From assembly GCA_030141605.1 (NCBI GenBank), contig JAQGDQ010000145.1, positions 186,001 through 250,000 on the forward strand: a DNA stretch of 64,000 nt, given 5' to 3'. The notes below the pieces were generated by a model. It searched no databases. It was not told the origin of the DNA and saw only the letters and a list, made by a program, of their open reading frames with translations. Positions 12,304 through 26,100 of this stretch are shown here, piece after piece. Source of the stretch: Tubiluchus corallicola. Its lineage: Eukaryota; Priapulida; Priapulimorpha; Priapulimorphida; Tubiluchidae. The translations under genes were made by a program, and so were the position numbers. Within the stretch, counting starts at the first letter, position 1, and each line of letters starts with the position of its first letter.

Positions 12304-15300
12304 GATATCACAAAAATCTCAGTCTGAAATAAAATATTTGATAAAATGTGCGTAATTAAGCTGATTTTCTGCCTCTCATACGTTAGTTTTGTTATTTGAA
12401 TTAACTAATGATTTTACCATCTGTGCATATTTAGCTTACTATCAAATAGTTATTATTATTGTGACAAAATAGTTAAAACTAGACACAATTTAAATAGGTT
12501 CATTTAGAGTATTAAAAAATGAAAAATTATGTTTAAATAAGTGACAAAATGTACCTTTCGTCTTAACTTTAACTCTTAATTTTATATGACAAAAGACTAA
12601 AGCATTTGTGAACTTTTAGACTAATCAAAAATATAATTATTAATTACCTTGATATTTATGATAAAACTATCATTAAGTATTCATCATCATAAGCACTAGA
12701 GTACTACACAACCATTTCAAATTATTACTATTATTATTCTCTTTGTTCTTTGTTAATGAATAACGGGAAGTCTATTGGAGTTCAAACATTGACGAGTTCT
12801 TGGTTTTATTGAAGTTTTCTGGGTCAGGGTGGAGTTTAATCTGACGCTCTGCTGTCATTGGTGTAGTGAAATGACGTCAGGGTGTAGCGTAAATTTCATC
12901 CAATAAAAACCATGTTCTTGTGGAGGCGAACAGCTGTTTAGCTATCTAGTATGTGATTGCGACTACTGCTACCAGGTTCATGTTATAGATTAAGAAAACA
13001 TCGTTCATGTTTAATGCTGTTAAAGATTAAACCGAAGAGAAAAATACATTACCCAATGTTAAGTATTTTAGTACTTATTTGATTTTCTTATTTGACAAGA
13101 GAAAGTTAATGGTCTTTTCCAATGGTTATCAATTTTTCTTAATTGAATGCTGATAAGAGGGGCCATGCGCTAAACTATATAAATCAACAAATAAGTTACT
13201 GAGAGTAAAGTTTATCTGTTGCTCTTGTTTGTGCACAGGTACACATGTATTGCCACAACACAGAACTACAGATGCAGCTGCACAGGTGCTGCCATAACAC
13301 AGTACAACACAAGTACACATGTATTGCTGCTACTGCCGCAATACAGGACAGCACAGATGTATATGTGCAGCCATTACACAGGATAGCACAGGTGTATATG
13401 TGCAGCCATTACACAGGACAGCACAGGTGCATATGTGCAGCCATTACACAGGACAGCACAGGTGCATATGTGCAGCCATTACACAGGACAGCACAGGTGC
13501 ATATGTGCAGCCATTACACAGGACAGCACAGGTGCATATATACTGCTACAATGCAAGATAGCACAGATGCATAGCTACTGCCACAACACAGGACAGTGCA
13601 TGTGCCCATGTGCTGCCACAACAGAGGACAGTACAGGTTACTGCCACGACACCGGTGCACCTGTGCTGCCACAACACAGGCGAACTCCACCGCGGAAATT
13701 CCCTCCTCTCAGCATTTAAAAAATGTGACAACAGTATTAACACGTACTAAATGACCGTGTTATTACAATCATCGAAAAGCATAATGCTGGAATGCTTTCA
13801 TGTACAATTGTATAACATCAAAGGTTCCCCTCAGTCTTGTTGGACTCAGCTCAGTTTTGCATTTATAATGCCTATTTGCGATAAAAACCTCCGAAGTGTA
13901 AGGTATATTGTTTACTTAGATTAAAAAACAGTTTTAACTGAAGGTTTTGGTCAGAAATTTTTTATCAAAATTTCAGCTTTTGGCAAAAAATTATGTTTGA
14001 AACACGAACACGTTGTAAATCAATTTCTGTCTCAAATCTCAAATTTTATGTTCCAGAAAGCTGAACTTCACAGAAAATATAGCCGGAATATATATGATCT
14101 CTGATGTAGTAAGTTTACAATTACCCATTTTAAAGAAAATTGCAGCTAGTTTCAATTAATTAAAAAAGCAGAGGATTTCCACATACAAACGATTATTTTT
14201 GCAGTAACCGTTCTCATAACAAGAAAGAACAAAAAATTCCAAATCCCAACAAATAATTAGACAATAACGAGCTGTTATGCAAAATAAACTACAACTGTTT
14301 ATACACTAACAGTCTAGCAACACACAATAAGTTTCTACTTTCTACTGTTCACACACGTTTCTGTTGTAATAATTGCTCCTAAGACCTGATATACAGAGCC
14401 TTCGTGCTGAACAGCTGTTGGAGAATAAGTGTTCGTTTGAAACAAAAGTTATTGCAGATTCAGACCACAGGGTTAATAAAGCTGGGACAATACAAAATAG
14501 TTAACGTGTGATTGTCTCAGCTCAGCCAAAGCTTGAGGTTAAGTCAAATAACTCCAGTCGCCTAAATTAATATTTTTCTTTTATTAAAGCTCTTTTGCTA
14601 GTTAAAGTAACTGACTGCAATGAGGTCATACAATTTTGCAGCATTCATAGGCTTCCTACAGGCCTACACACAAACAACACAGATAAACAATGCTTGAAGA
14701 CTGTTGCTAAAAAAACAATATTACAAGTGAAACCTCTGACAAAACGTTAAAATATACCGGTCGGTAGGCAGGCAGACTGTAGGGTGTCCCACCACACGAT
14801 CACACTTTTGTAGATTACAATTCATACATAGTAGTTTTGCTCAAAGCCAGACTCAGACTTATGCAGAATTACAATGACAAAAACTATACCCGCTACCACC
14901 AATTATGCGCAAACATTCCACACAGGTCTTGCTTGTGCAGAAATAATGTTCCTGGTTTGTCCCAACAACAATGTAGGGCTAAAAGTCCCATGTACGCATT
15001 CTGCATGCTTTGTCATCCAAAAGGTGGCGAAGTGAGGTATTATCAGCAAATAGCAGTACCTCAGTTACTGTTTTACGTTAAATTACAAGTAACTGACTGA
15101 AAATAAAAGTTTATTTGTACCAGGCCACACACATATAAAAACAAAGTGTTTTATCAGAATTGAAACAAGACATTGGAAACGAAACACTGATATTTTGCTT
15201 AGCACTTCGTCTTGTGCAAAGATATCTTAAAAATTGCAACGTTTCGATGTTTGTTACAAATTACAGTACTATTCTTTGTAAATAAATAACCAAACAATCT

Positions 15301-17116
15301 AAATGTTGCATTTCCAGCCATAATTTTTAATTTTTATTTTCAATTCAGGAAACACTGATGGACTGCAGTTTCAGCAACATGTCTGTAAATGAACCAGGAA
15401 AGTGCGTAATAATAGAGCTAACAACAAATGTCATTAAACGTTGTGAAGCCAAATATGACCAAAAATAAGGAAATGTGAAAAATGGAGTCTAAATCTCGAT
15501 TTGAACCAGAAATCTCTGGATTTGAAAGCTTAATATGCTTTTTTGCATTTTCATTCTGTTTAGTGGAACGTGAAAAAACTAACAGATACAGGCTCATTTC
15601 ATCATTAATGACAATTTTGAGATTAAAATTATAGATAATTAAAAAACCTGTACAAACCTGTGCCTTGTTGTGACATAAAATATGCAATTTCTAAACAGAA
15701 TCAGGCCAAATTTGAACAAGTGAGATAGAAACTTCATAACAATCAGATGGCTCAAGAGAAGTCTTCCGCACTATATTTGTATTATAATATCAACCAAGTC
15801 AAAAGCCACAAGGCTTTTTCACACGGAAGCCTTAAATACATACCATAAAATAAGTACTCTATCACACAGATTTAACTAATATATTAACCACTTGCTTTAT
15901 ATTGTCCAGCAATACATTAAACGATTTAATAAACTCAAAAACGATCACAAACTTCAATCAAAAAATTTACTAGTAGTTATAATATTTACCGCATAAATAT
16001 CACATAGCTAAAAATAATAATTGCAAAGTTAAATTAATACAATTTACTGTAAGACTACATAAACACACTAGACTGTTGATTAAAGCTGCACTTAACAAGC
16101 ATGTAGGTACTTCATAGGCCAGTTTACAGCACAGCTGATTACATAGCAAGTAAACAAACTAAACAAATATACATACGAGTTTAAGTGAGGAATTGAGGAG
16201 TGCTTAGCATCATTATTAATATAACTTCAGCCAAATATTCTTTCATGGAATGATTCTAAACAAGTATCTAAAGTCTTATCACAAACAATAACGGTTTAGT
16301 TAGAAATAACATACACCTGAATTCAAAATTTCAACAATTGAAAACCCATTTCTGCACATCATACATGTACTTGTTGTCTAGTTATCACTGAACTAGATAA
16401 ATCGAATAGACTATATGGGGAAACACTGTTAAGCTACATTCAGACAGTAGGAAAATAAGAGTGCAAATTTCAACAATGTACTGCTAATCTCAGCCTACTT
16501 CAAAACACATTTGCTGTATATTTTCAATAGGTACAACATCAGAATGTACTCTGGCAAGTTCTTCTGTCCTACATTTGAGCCAAAAATGTCTTTTTTGAAC
16601 AAGGTTCTTGACATCTGAACTTGGCTTTACATAAGTCACTTAGCAATGTTGTCAGTAAGGTTAAACATTGTCAAGGGCTTGTAAAATATAGGCAAAATGT
16701 GGCGGTATAATTCAATTAACATGTCTTAAAAACCAAGTAGTGAAATCGACGTTGGCTGAACAGAAAATAAAATTTTTAAATTATGCTTTCTAACACATCC
16801 TGAGCAAAGTACAGTCATTACAGCATAAATGAATCAAGATGAGTAATGAGAAAATATTACAATATTAAAAAATTAAAAATCAGATGCACTGGGTAAAGAA
16901 ATTCTTGTGTTTCCGTAGGCATTAAAATATTCTTATCTTTTCATAACTTTGTATCGAAATCTTTTTCTATGTGATAGTTATTCTTAAATATGTAGTAATC
17001 CAACAAGATAATAATGTATATTCATTACACCTCTTAATAGTTTTTCAAACAATTTCCATTTCCACTGAATCCAGCGAATCTACATGGTGCCCCGTTTTAA
17101 TCGCAAAAGTCAATGT
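12304..17116. other. Intergenic region between OSBP 3' end and SLC43 5' end
   Basis: 4.8 kb with no supportable gene. It should hold the OSBP 3' UTR on the right and the SLC43 promoter and 5' UTR on the left. Contains the 13.2-13.7 kb minisatellite and a SINE-like fragment near 15465-15530 (AATGTGAAAA ... TTGAACCAG). The short open frames here are not conserved-looking. Confidence 0.7.
13231..13682. repeat. 35-bp minisatellite with degenerate edges
   Basis: Core 13342-13545 holds about six head-to-tail units of 35 bp built on ACACAGGACAGCACAGGTGC plus ATATGTGCAGCCATT; the last several are nearly identical. The flanks to 13231 and 13682 are older, diverged units (CACAACACAGGAC...). About 1 kb upstream of the SLC43 start codon. 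Confidence 0.9.
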
Positions 17117-20100
17117 TCATAGATAAATATCTGGACACTCTTTCCAGTCTTGCTTCTCCTTTGATTCCCAGTAATTTCCTTTGTACATGTGGATCAAGTT
17201 ACCAGTGTACTGATCACATTCCTTTTTAAACCAAACGGGTTCGTATGGTTGGAAAAGACGACCTAAAAGAAAAGACATTAGCAGCTTCCCTTAGCTACAA
17301 AATTTTTTACTTAATCTTCTGCATCACCGCAAAACATTTCACTAAAAACACAAATTATTCCCATTCTCAATAAACACCTATTATGATCCAGTTTTAGTGA
17401 AAATTAAATGCTTACAAAAAACAAAATCAACACAGTTGTGCTTAAAATGATGTATGTCCAAATTTCACAGATTATGAAATACTTTATTTATCTCTAATAT
17501 TCAGTGATTTAATTTAATATCAAACCAGAAAAATTCATCTAACAATTATTACTTTATTGTGTTGCAATTCAGTTACTGATTTGGTACATTAGTGAGTTAG
17601 TGGTTTAGCCAGTGATGGTTGCTAAATTACATAATGTTATGAAGCAGATAAAAGAAAACGAAGACTTCGCATACATACTTTCTGCTGCTGCTGCTTCGGC
17701 TTCGGCTTCTCTTTCCCTCCGCTTTGCCCTTTGCTTCTCCTCTAATCTTAACTTCACCTACAAATGGATTGCTTACTGGTTTAGTAAAACAGCATGGGTA
17801 AACAGCAGAGCCCAAAGACAACAGAAAACATTTAGCTACAAAGAGAAGCATTTACCAAGTATAAATCTAATATAGCTTTAACATTGGACAATTTAGCCTA
17901 TTTTACATAAATTGGATTACCGTACTGCCAGGGATGTTACTGAAATGAAAATTTTGTTTCTTCTTACCGATAACTGTATTTTCGCAGCCTAAACTTTCCA
18001 TAATTTTCGGTATCATTTTTCCGAGGCTTTAGTAGTATTTATCCACCTTACCTTTTTTATACTAGATGTTAAAAGTTGTTGAGTCCACAAAGTGTAAATA
18101 TCGCTTATTTAACTTTTGTAGCATTTGTAGCATGCTTTAAACTGCAATGCAGCATACGTTCAGTACTGACGACTGTCAAGCTTTAAGGTTTCCAGGCACA
18201 ACCAACCGAAATAAAAAAGTGTAATTTGAATAAAACCAAGTTTAATTTTATAATTTATGAAATATAGGCAACAAAATATGATTTGTGAATTTTATGAAGC
18301 ATCGTGATCTCTAACCATAAACATTGTTCTATTTTTTTGGTTAGGATTCTTTGCTTAGCTACTTTATCAAGCTTGTATCAGAGCAAATAAAAGCAAGCAA
18401 GCAAAACAAAGTATTTTATTCATTTCAGAATTTTTTTCAGTTTTGACAGTAACTGGTTTTGCAAAAATTATTTCAGTTCGGTTTCATTTCGGTATCGGTT
18501 TCCTATGTTTCATAAATTTCGGTTTTGGTTTACAATTTCAGCTTCGGTAACATTCCTGTGTACTACATGAAAGTCTGTACTACATGTACTACACAAATAC
18601 GCTCCAAGTTAATAAAGTCTTGATTTCATAAACAACGTAACATGAGATGCATACATCATTAGCATCGTCAAATTTGCCCTCCTCCATGAGCCGTTGATCT
18701 GGACGTAATCGCGAATCTGTCGGGCAAACTCCTTCTTCCGGTTCATTCAGCTGGCAAGCTAACTTCGTGAAGTGATATCGTCTTGCTGCTTCAGACCTAA
18801 AATAAATTATTAACTTTTCACAAATTATGTATTTGACCGGTGCACAAATTTAAGACCAATGCAACATGAACATTCACATTCCAGTCTTTCTTAACAATGA
18901 TGGCTACATTAGAAAATTGGAGTAACACTTAATACAACAGATAAATCAAGACCAATGGCCTCTCCGGTCACAAAATTGCTCACAGGTATAACAAAATTTT
19001 CCTTACATTTTTTACAATTTGATCAGAAACTCCATAATGTCATTTTAACTTACAGTTTTAACTGCTTGAAATAGGAGATCATCAACATTCCTGCTGAATG
19101 CGCGATTATGATGAAGTTGATATAAGTTTGTATCATTGAGAATTTTCTAGTCCAAACACAGAAAGTGAACATGACAGGGAAAAGGCAGGCTACCCTTCAA
19201 ACTTTAGTCAACACACCCAAGAAGCCTCACTATAATTTCTAAAGTAAAATGTCAAATACAACAATCCAGGATAAGCTATTGCATTAGCGATAGGAATTTT
19301 AATAAGAAATAAGATGAATTTGGTGGACAAAATAACACTCTGATTTTTTAAAATTATCTTTGATTCTTAGTTATTCGAGTTATTGACTGAAGCATATTAT
19401 TCACAAAAATACACAATCGAATGAAAATAATTGCCAACATGAGGTAATATAAACATTAAAAACAACATATAAATGAAGTTAAGAGGGATAAATCCAGTGA
19501 GCTGCTTCAGTGGGCATAGCAACTGAGCTATTTTAGTCATCACTTAAAATTATTAAATTATTTAAAACATAATTACGGAGGATAACGTCTCTTCCAAAGC
19601 AGAACAGATGGCCCCGTCTCCAAGAATGGTTGCCCATCTTTCGTAGATCCAATCGTATCCAACACCTTGGCACCTTCTATTCTATCATCCCAGTGTCCGG
19701 ATAATACCCAGTGGACTTTGCCTTCTGCATCTGTCACAACACCAGTGACCTAATAATAACCGATAACCAAAATATTAAAATAAATCTACAAAATGTTTAT
19801 ATTTGCAAATTCAGACATGACCAGTTCCATATTAGCATTAAGACACAGTTTGCCCTAACCAAATTTTTAGTTTTCATATTGAACCACTATGAAAGAATAA
19901 TAGTAATAGTAGTATTTTATTGACAATAATAATATTATAGTTCATCAATAACATTACAAAAACTGACACCCAGGAGTTAGAAAAAAAATGTCAAGAACAA
20001 ACACCAACACAACAAATTTTCAAACTTGCTGACAAGAATTTACCACACATTTTACTAATTGGCTCAGATATTCTACAATGTACAATAGCATGCGACTGGT

Positions 20101-23100
20101 CTTGAATAGAGACATTATCGCACCTGCTTACCCCATTATCAGGAAAAATGAGTGACCTGGCCCATCTACCAGTCTCAATCCTCAGATGATGAGAGGATAG
20201 CATAAACTTACTAAAACTGATTTGTAAAAGAATAAAGAATTGGGGAGATCAGACGACGAAATTGCATGTTGTACTAATGCAGGGTTCAGGGCTATATATC
20301 AAAATTGTTTACACTTTTAGCCCAAATATTATCTAAAATGTTGTCGGGAACGTAATCATAACACTTACGAAAGGACTTAACTGCATGAGAGTGACGACGT
20401 GAATTAGTAATTATCTGCCTGACAAACATTAGGGATTCATTATAAACTGAAGATTACCAAGCTTTTTATCCAAAAACTGTTTTATGTTTTTTTCAAAATT
20501 ACGTCTCTGACATTAGCCATGTTTGCTTCTATGAGATACAGACCAGCAAGACTATGCGACTGCTAACATACCTTTCTTGGGGGCTCGCGAGAGAAATAAC
20601 TATATGGATAGTACTTTAAATGGCAATTGTCCTTTGTTTTGTGATTAACGATATCCATTTCGCCTGACTGGTCAATCCAGAGTTTGCCTACGATGATATT
20701 ATGTACTGTAGTCATAACCTGTCAATAAAAACAAAGTAAAATATAGATAAAAACTGTTTAAACCACAAAAAAGTACACAATGTTGTGCTTTGCTCATTTT
20801 TGAGCAAACATTTGACAAACATTTACACCCCTTACAAGTTAATATGACTGAATCTCAGAGAGAATTATCACATTTTTTAATTTGAGGATCATTACGACTG
20901 TTGACATTCCATGACACAACTACGTAGTACACAAAATTTACAAAACAGTCGAAATGAGCAACCTATGTATAAGATAAAATACCCTCTAAGCATAATATTT
21001 ATGAGAAAAGTCAGGCTCAAAAAATCCAAACTCTGACATGATTCTTCAACTGCTCTAGTATTATTACTTTACTTAATAATTTTTTTGAAATACTAGCCCG
21101 ATATATTTCCACTGTTTCAACGATGAAATACATAAATCTAAATGTTGTAGGACATCCCATTTTCAAAATCTCCAAAAGTGCAGTGTTTGAGTCTGCGTTA
21201 TCAGATATCAGATTATCAGAAATGCAACATAAGGTTCTAGATACCTAACTAATTTTTAGTTATCAGTAAGTAACAGCATACTGTATTAAGTAAATACTCT
21301 TGAAAAAGTATGAAAGAGTATAGCAAAACAAGGGCAAAGAAGCGAATTAAAAGCTTTAGCCCATGTCAGTAACAGCTGCACTGTGAGTAAGCGCAGATAA
21401 CAGCTTGAACTGAACTTACCTTTTTCCACGAATAACAATTACCATCAGCAAAGTGCAAAAAGTTCAAGCCTTTTGGTTCAATGTTAATATGTTTACCACG
21501 AAAAAAACTGGTGACGCAGAACTCCTTCTGCAGTTTCCAACCCCTTCCCTCTGCGTAACTGGCTGCTACAGGAGGATGGTGACTAACCTACATACATAAA
21601 ACACACATGCACCATTCTTTACCTTCCGCCACGTGTAATGGTTGCCTGTCTTAGGGAATTCTAGATGCGCTATCCCTAAAGGGATAATATTCAGGTACTT
21701 TCCGCGAAATTTGCTTGACATGGTGAATTCTTGGTACATTTTCCAATGTCGGCCCTCAGTATATTGTGCAACTGCTGGCGGATGATGGCTGACCTAAAAT
21801 GGACAAAAACCTACAGTTGGTTGGAACACACTGGAGCTCCCACAAGTGAGCCACACTATTGGACACAATAACTCGAAAACATTGTGTGCTTCAAACACTG
21901 TATGCTGTAGTCTTATAAACATTAACCCTAGCAAGAATTAAGCAGACACAACAGAACTCATGCTATTTTGCCATGGATAAATAGGCAGTGTAAGAATTTG
22001 CCTTGGTGTAAAGTATATTCAGTTAGAAAGAGTGGTACAGACACATTTGACATTGTTGCAAACAAATTAAGTGCAGTTGCCATCTTATAAATATTATCTT
22101 TAATGTGCAATGTGATTCTGGAAAGATATCCTTCTATAAATTAGAAATTTTTTCTTTCAAGCCTTCTGGTCCATTCTAGATAACAATATTTTTGATCTCT
22201 TTTTTCAGTTTTTTGCAGGTTCCTCTGGTTTTAGTAAGAAAAAACAAATGCATTTCCAACTTATGTCTCTAGTCTTATTGTGAACTGTGAATGAATCAGC
22301 TCATCATTAATGCTGAGTCAGTGTTTCTAACAAATTGGTGCTATGAGGTAATACGTATCATATATATATATATACATATATATATATACACACACACGCA
22401 CACGCACACGCACACACACAATAGTGCAAATCACTAAAGCAAGATGAGGCTGGATACTGACAAATATGAGAAAAAGGGTACATGTGACAGACAGGTCACC
22501 TTAGTTTTCAAAAGCTGGGTTTGAACAAAATTCTGTAACACTCTCATGACACACACTTGCTCTAGTATCAAACAACTAGATGTGATGAAGTTCTCATAAA
22601 CATGGTGTTTATCATTTGGTAAAAACAGGCAGAACCATCACAATTTCTTTAACATGTTCACACATTAGATTCCTTCATCAAGCAGGAGTAATGTTTTACA
22701 CACGCAATCAAAACCGCAGAAAAACACTGAAATGAGTTGAACAAGTCTTTGGCTTATATTTACATTGTCATTAAGCACTGAAAGTGTAAAACCAGGCTTA
22801 CACGGGGTTCACGATTTCAGTGATTAAGTCCAACAGTCGCCAAACATTTGCCGAAAGTTCACCAAACATTTGCAAGTGTTCGTCGTTATCGCAAAAAGCC
22901 CGCCAGCTTCAGAAAATTTTTTAAAAATGTTTAAATGTCGCCAGAGTCGCAAAACTGTCTCAAAGATGTTATAACATTCGCCAAGCATTCGCAAACTTTT
23001 CGCTATGTTCGTCAACATTTTCAAAATTCACGAAAACTTGGCAAACATTTTGGGACTGTGTGCGACAGGTTTGCAACTATTTTTCGAACCATTTTGCAAC

Positions 23101-26100
23101 AGTTTGGCGAACCACGGTAAAAAATCCGTAAAATGATCACAAAATACTCGCACAAAACATTCACCATGTCCCAGAAGTCACCAAATATGTGAAACATGTT
23201 GTGCGAAGTTCGTGCATCATTTTCACGATTTTTGCTTGAGAAAAAAGCCCCAAATTTGCAAAAATGTGGCAAAAGTTGCGTGAATGATTTGCAACAAAAC
23301 ATAGTCACGGGAATCATTTGGCGACTGTTGGACTTCTCGCAAAAAAGTCGCTTCCTTGTGAAACTCTGGCTTAAGTGCTGAATTGAAAATTGCTACTGAA
23401 AAATTGAATTATGCTTCTATGTTTTACAAAAGGTAAAATAATACAAATTACCTTTTATAGCTAATAATGCAGAATGTGTATAACCATGTCAAAAAATATT
23501 TAATTCGATGTAGTATGTAGAGTTAGCATTACGTCAAATTAAGTTAGTCATCACTACCAGAAATGAATAGATTTGCCATGCAAGAAAACAGTAGAAGAAA
23601 AAATTCAAAATAATAGAAAAAACAAGCAATCATGTCTCAGGAGGATCATAAGCGTTTTCACAGTTCCAGCAATTGACGATGATCATGAAAAGGTCAAAGG
23701 TTAAGTGAACGAGACAATGCATTTGTGTACACTTGAGAACGCCTCGCAGCCCATGCTTTGTAATAGTAACAATTTTAACACCTAGCTAGAACATTACCTA
23801 GTTAATTTTTTTCTTGTTCCCATGCAAGATTCTGCTAGTAAATCACTCTACGCACAGACTAATGTATAATTAAGTAAAGTCCATGTAAAAAACAACTGAA
23901 GTTAATGAACAGACGCGGGAGACGCCTTGCCTTACATACATGTCACCTGGTGATTTATGGATTTTACATGAAGATGGGTTTTGGTAAAACCGCAGCCAAG
24001 CCCTATTGTTCAGTATTGTGCAAAAATATGTAATACCTACTTAACAATGATCACGGCTAGTCGACTTCATAATAGGCTTGGTCCATTGTGGGCAGGTGTT
24101 AACGAGGTTAGCCTCATGTTGCGTTTAGGCAACCAAAATATTCAATCGGATTTTGCTCCAATGTTATTTTACTTTAATTTAATTTAATACTGCTCTAATT
24201 CTACTTCAGTGTGATTTTAATTACTGTGGCTTTAATTTACATTCTATCTCAAGGTGATTTTAACTAAGCATTGTGGTTTTTAACTGCATTCTATTTTTTA
24301 ACTAGATCGTTTTGTAACTAGTGCGGTACAAATCATGCTACTCATACTGGAATTAAAAAATGATGAATGTTTCTGATGTGACATGGATCATGGTTTAATT
24401 TAACTTAAATTAATTTAAACTTAGTTAGTAACGTGAAAATATTCTGTGTTATTGTCTAATGTACGCTTGATTGTCATCCTTGATAAGTAATGCCACAGCT
24501 CAGCAGTGTTTTCAGCTGCCGCAAGAGCTACCTAGAGGTGAACGAATGTGGGTTTTGTTATCAGCTAATCGTTTAGTGGCCGGTTTTGCCATGTGCGGTT
24601 AAAGACGCATTGCTGGGGTTCACTTAACTTTTGACCTACAGCAACTGTGATTGTACATAGCAAAACTGCAAAAAGGCTTACTGCAAAAGAAAACTGCTGT
24701 TTATATAAATGCTAAAGTAATGAGAAATTGTAAAAAATCAGTAATAACTAAAAGTGCTTATGCTTAAACTACACTTTGTCAGCCCACCACATGACTGTTG
24801 TTCACCAGTTAGCATATCTATAAAAATTAACAGGAAAATTTTCTGGAGAAGATGTGAGGGCAAAGAACCGAACCTGGGAACCCCAGACAGGCAAACCATC
24901 ACAATGTAGATACTGATAATTACAAATTTAGGCCGTTTATATGTAAAAAAAATTATCTACAGTGGAACTAAAACTTTTATTAGTTACATGTTAGTTACTA
25001 TGTTACGTATGTATGTAGTATAATTACAAACATATTATAATGAGCACTGTTCAATGCCACATTTTATCAAGTCATTAAAACTGTAGTACTTCTTGTATCA
25101 TAACAAAATTAAAAACATACCACCTACCTACTAAAATTAATAACAGACTCACTATACAGAAAAAACACTAATATCATGTTAAGACAGTGTTAATGAACTA
25201 TGTGAAAACTGTCTACCTTTACTCTAAAAACTAAAGAAAAAAATGCAGTGCTAGTTATGACAAATAAATAAAAATGCTGCAAATGAATAAACAAAATAAA
25301 ATATTGCACACCACAGTCTCTAACAAAAAAGTAGACAGTGCATTCTGCTTTTTATTTCCAAATGTACATCAACATTCAAAAATCTAAAAAGATAATTTTG
25401 CTACATTTGCAAGTACACAATTATCTCAAAACAAATGTAGCATTAATTGTAGGTACAAAACACTAGTGTGTCATCATGAATACTTTATAGCAAAATAGCA
25501 TTTTGTCTTTCAGCCAAGAGAGTTGCAAGTACTGACCAATTTGTATATATTTCTGCTGAAATTTTACACTGCAGTTCTCAATGTACTTGACAATATTTTA
25601 AGTGAGTATGATTGTAAAAAAAACATACCTGTTCAGAAAGAGCACGCCATCCCAAGTCGTCTCTTCTGTCACACTCGAAGGTTTCCCCGAGTAAAGGATT
25701 AAAAGGTTTAGATGTGCGTGTGGTAGTGGTCGAATACGAAGAGACAGTGAATGCTGCCACGTATGCAAGCTGTTCTTTGGGATCAGTACATTTAGCTGCT
25801 TTATCCAAGATTGAGGAATACTCGAAATCCTCTGTCAATCGTTGCAGCATAGAAAGTGGCTCATTAAAATTCACCTGGAGATAAGGCAAAAATCCAAATA
25901 CATTTAATACCAATACCTTTAAAGATACAAACATCAAAATTCATAGGCCTTTAAATTAAAGTGAAAGTTTAAGATAGTTCAGGAAACCATCAAACGGAGC
26001 TTGATTTTTCTAAGACCAGACGCAAATGTTGCAAATGGTTAATCAATTGATTACTATGCATTAGTGAAGTAGTGGCAGGACAGATTCGCTGATTTAATCA

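Noticed and set aside
13245-13743. Overlapping Cys/His/Gln-rich open frames on both strands
   Set aside because: They are translations of the 35-bp minisatellite, which lacks stops in several frames because its period is not a multiple of three.
17612-17875. Plus-strand 87-codon frame with Ala/Ser-rich stretch
   Set aside because: It is the antisense shadow of OSBP exon 13 (Glu/Ala/Arg-rich coiled segment).
21588-21622. A real 35-nt intron joining both OSBP alternative exons
   Set aside because: Has GT and AG ends but is below the size at which animal spliceosomes usually work, and including both exons would duplicate the signature loop and strands of one domain. Kept as something RNA data could overturn.
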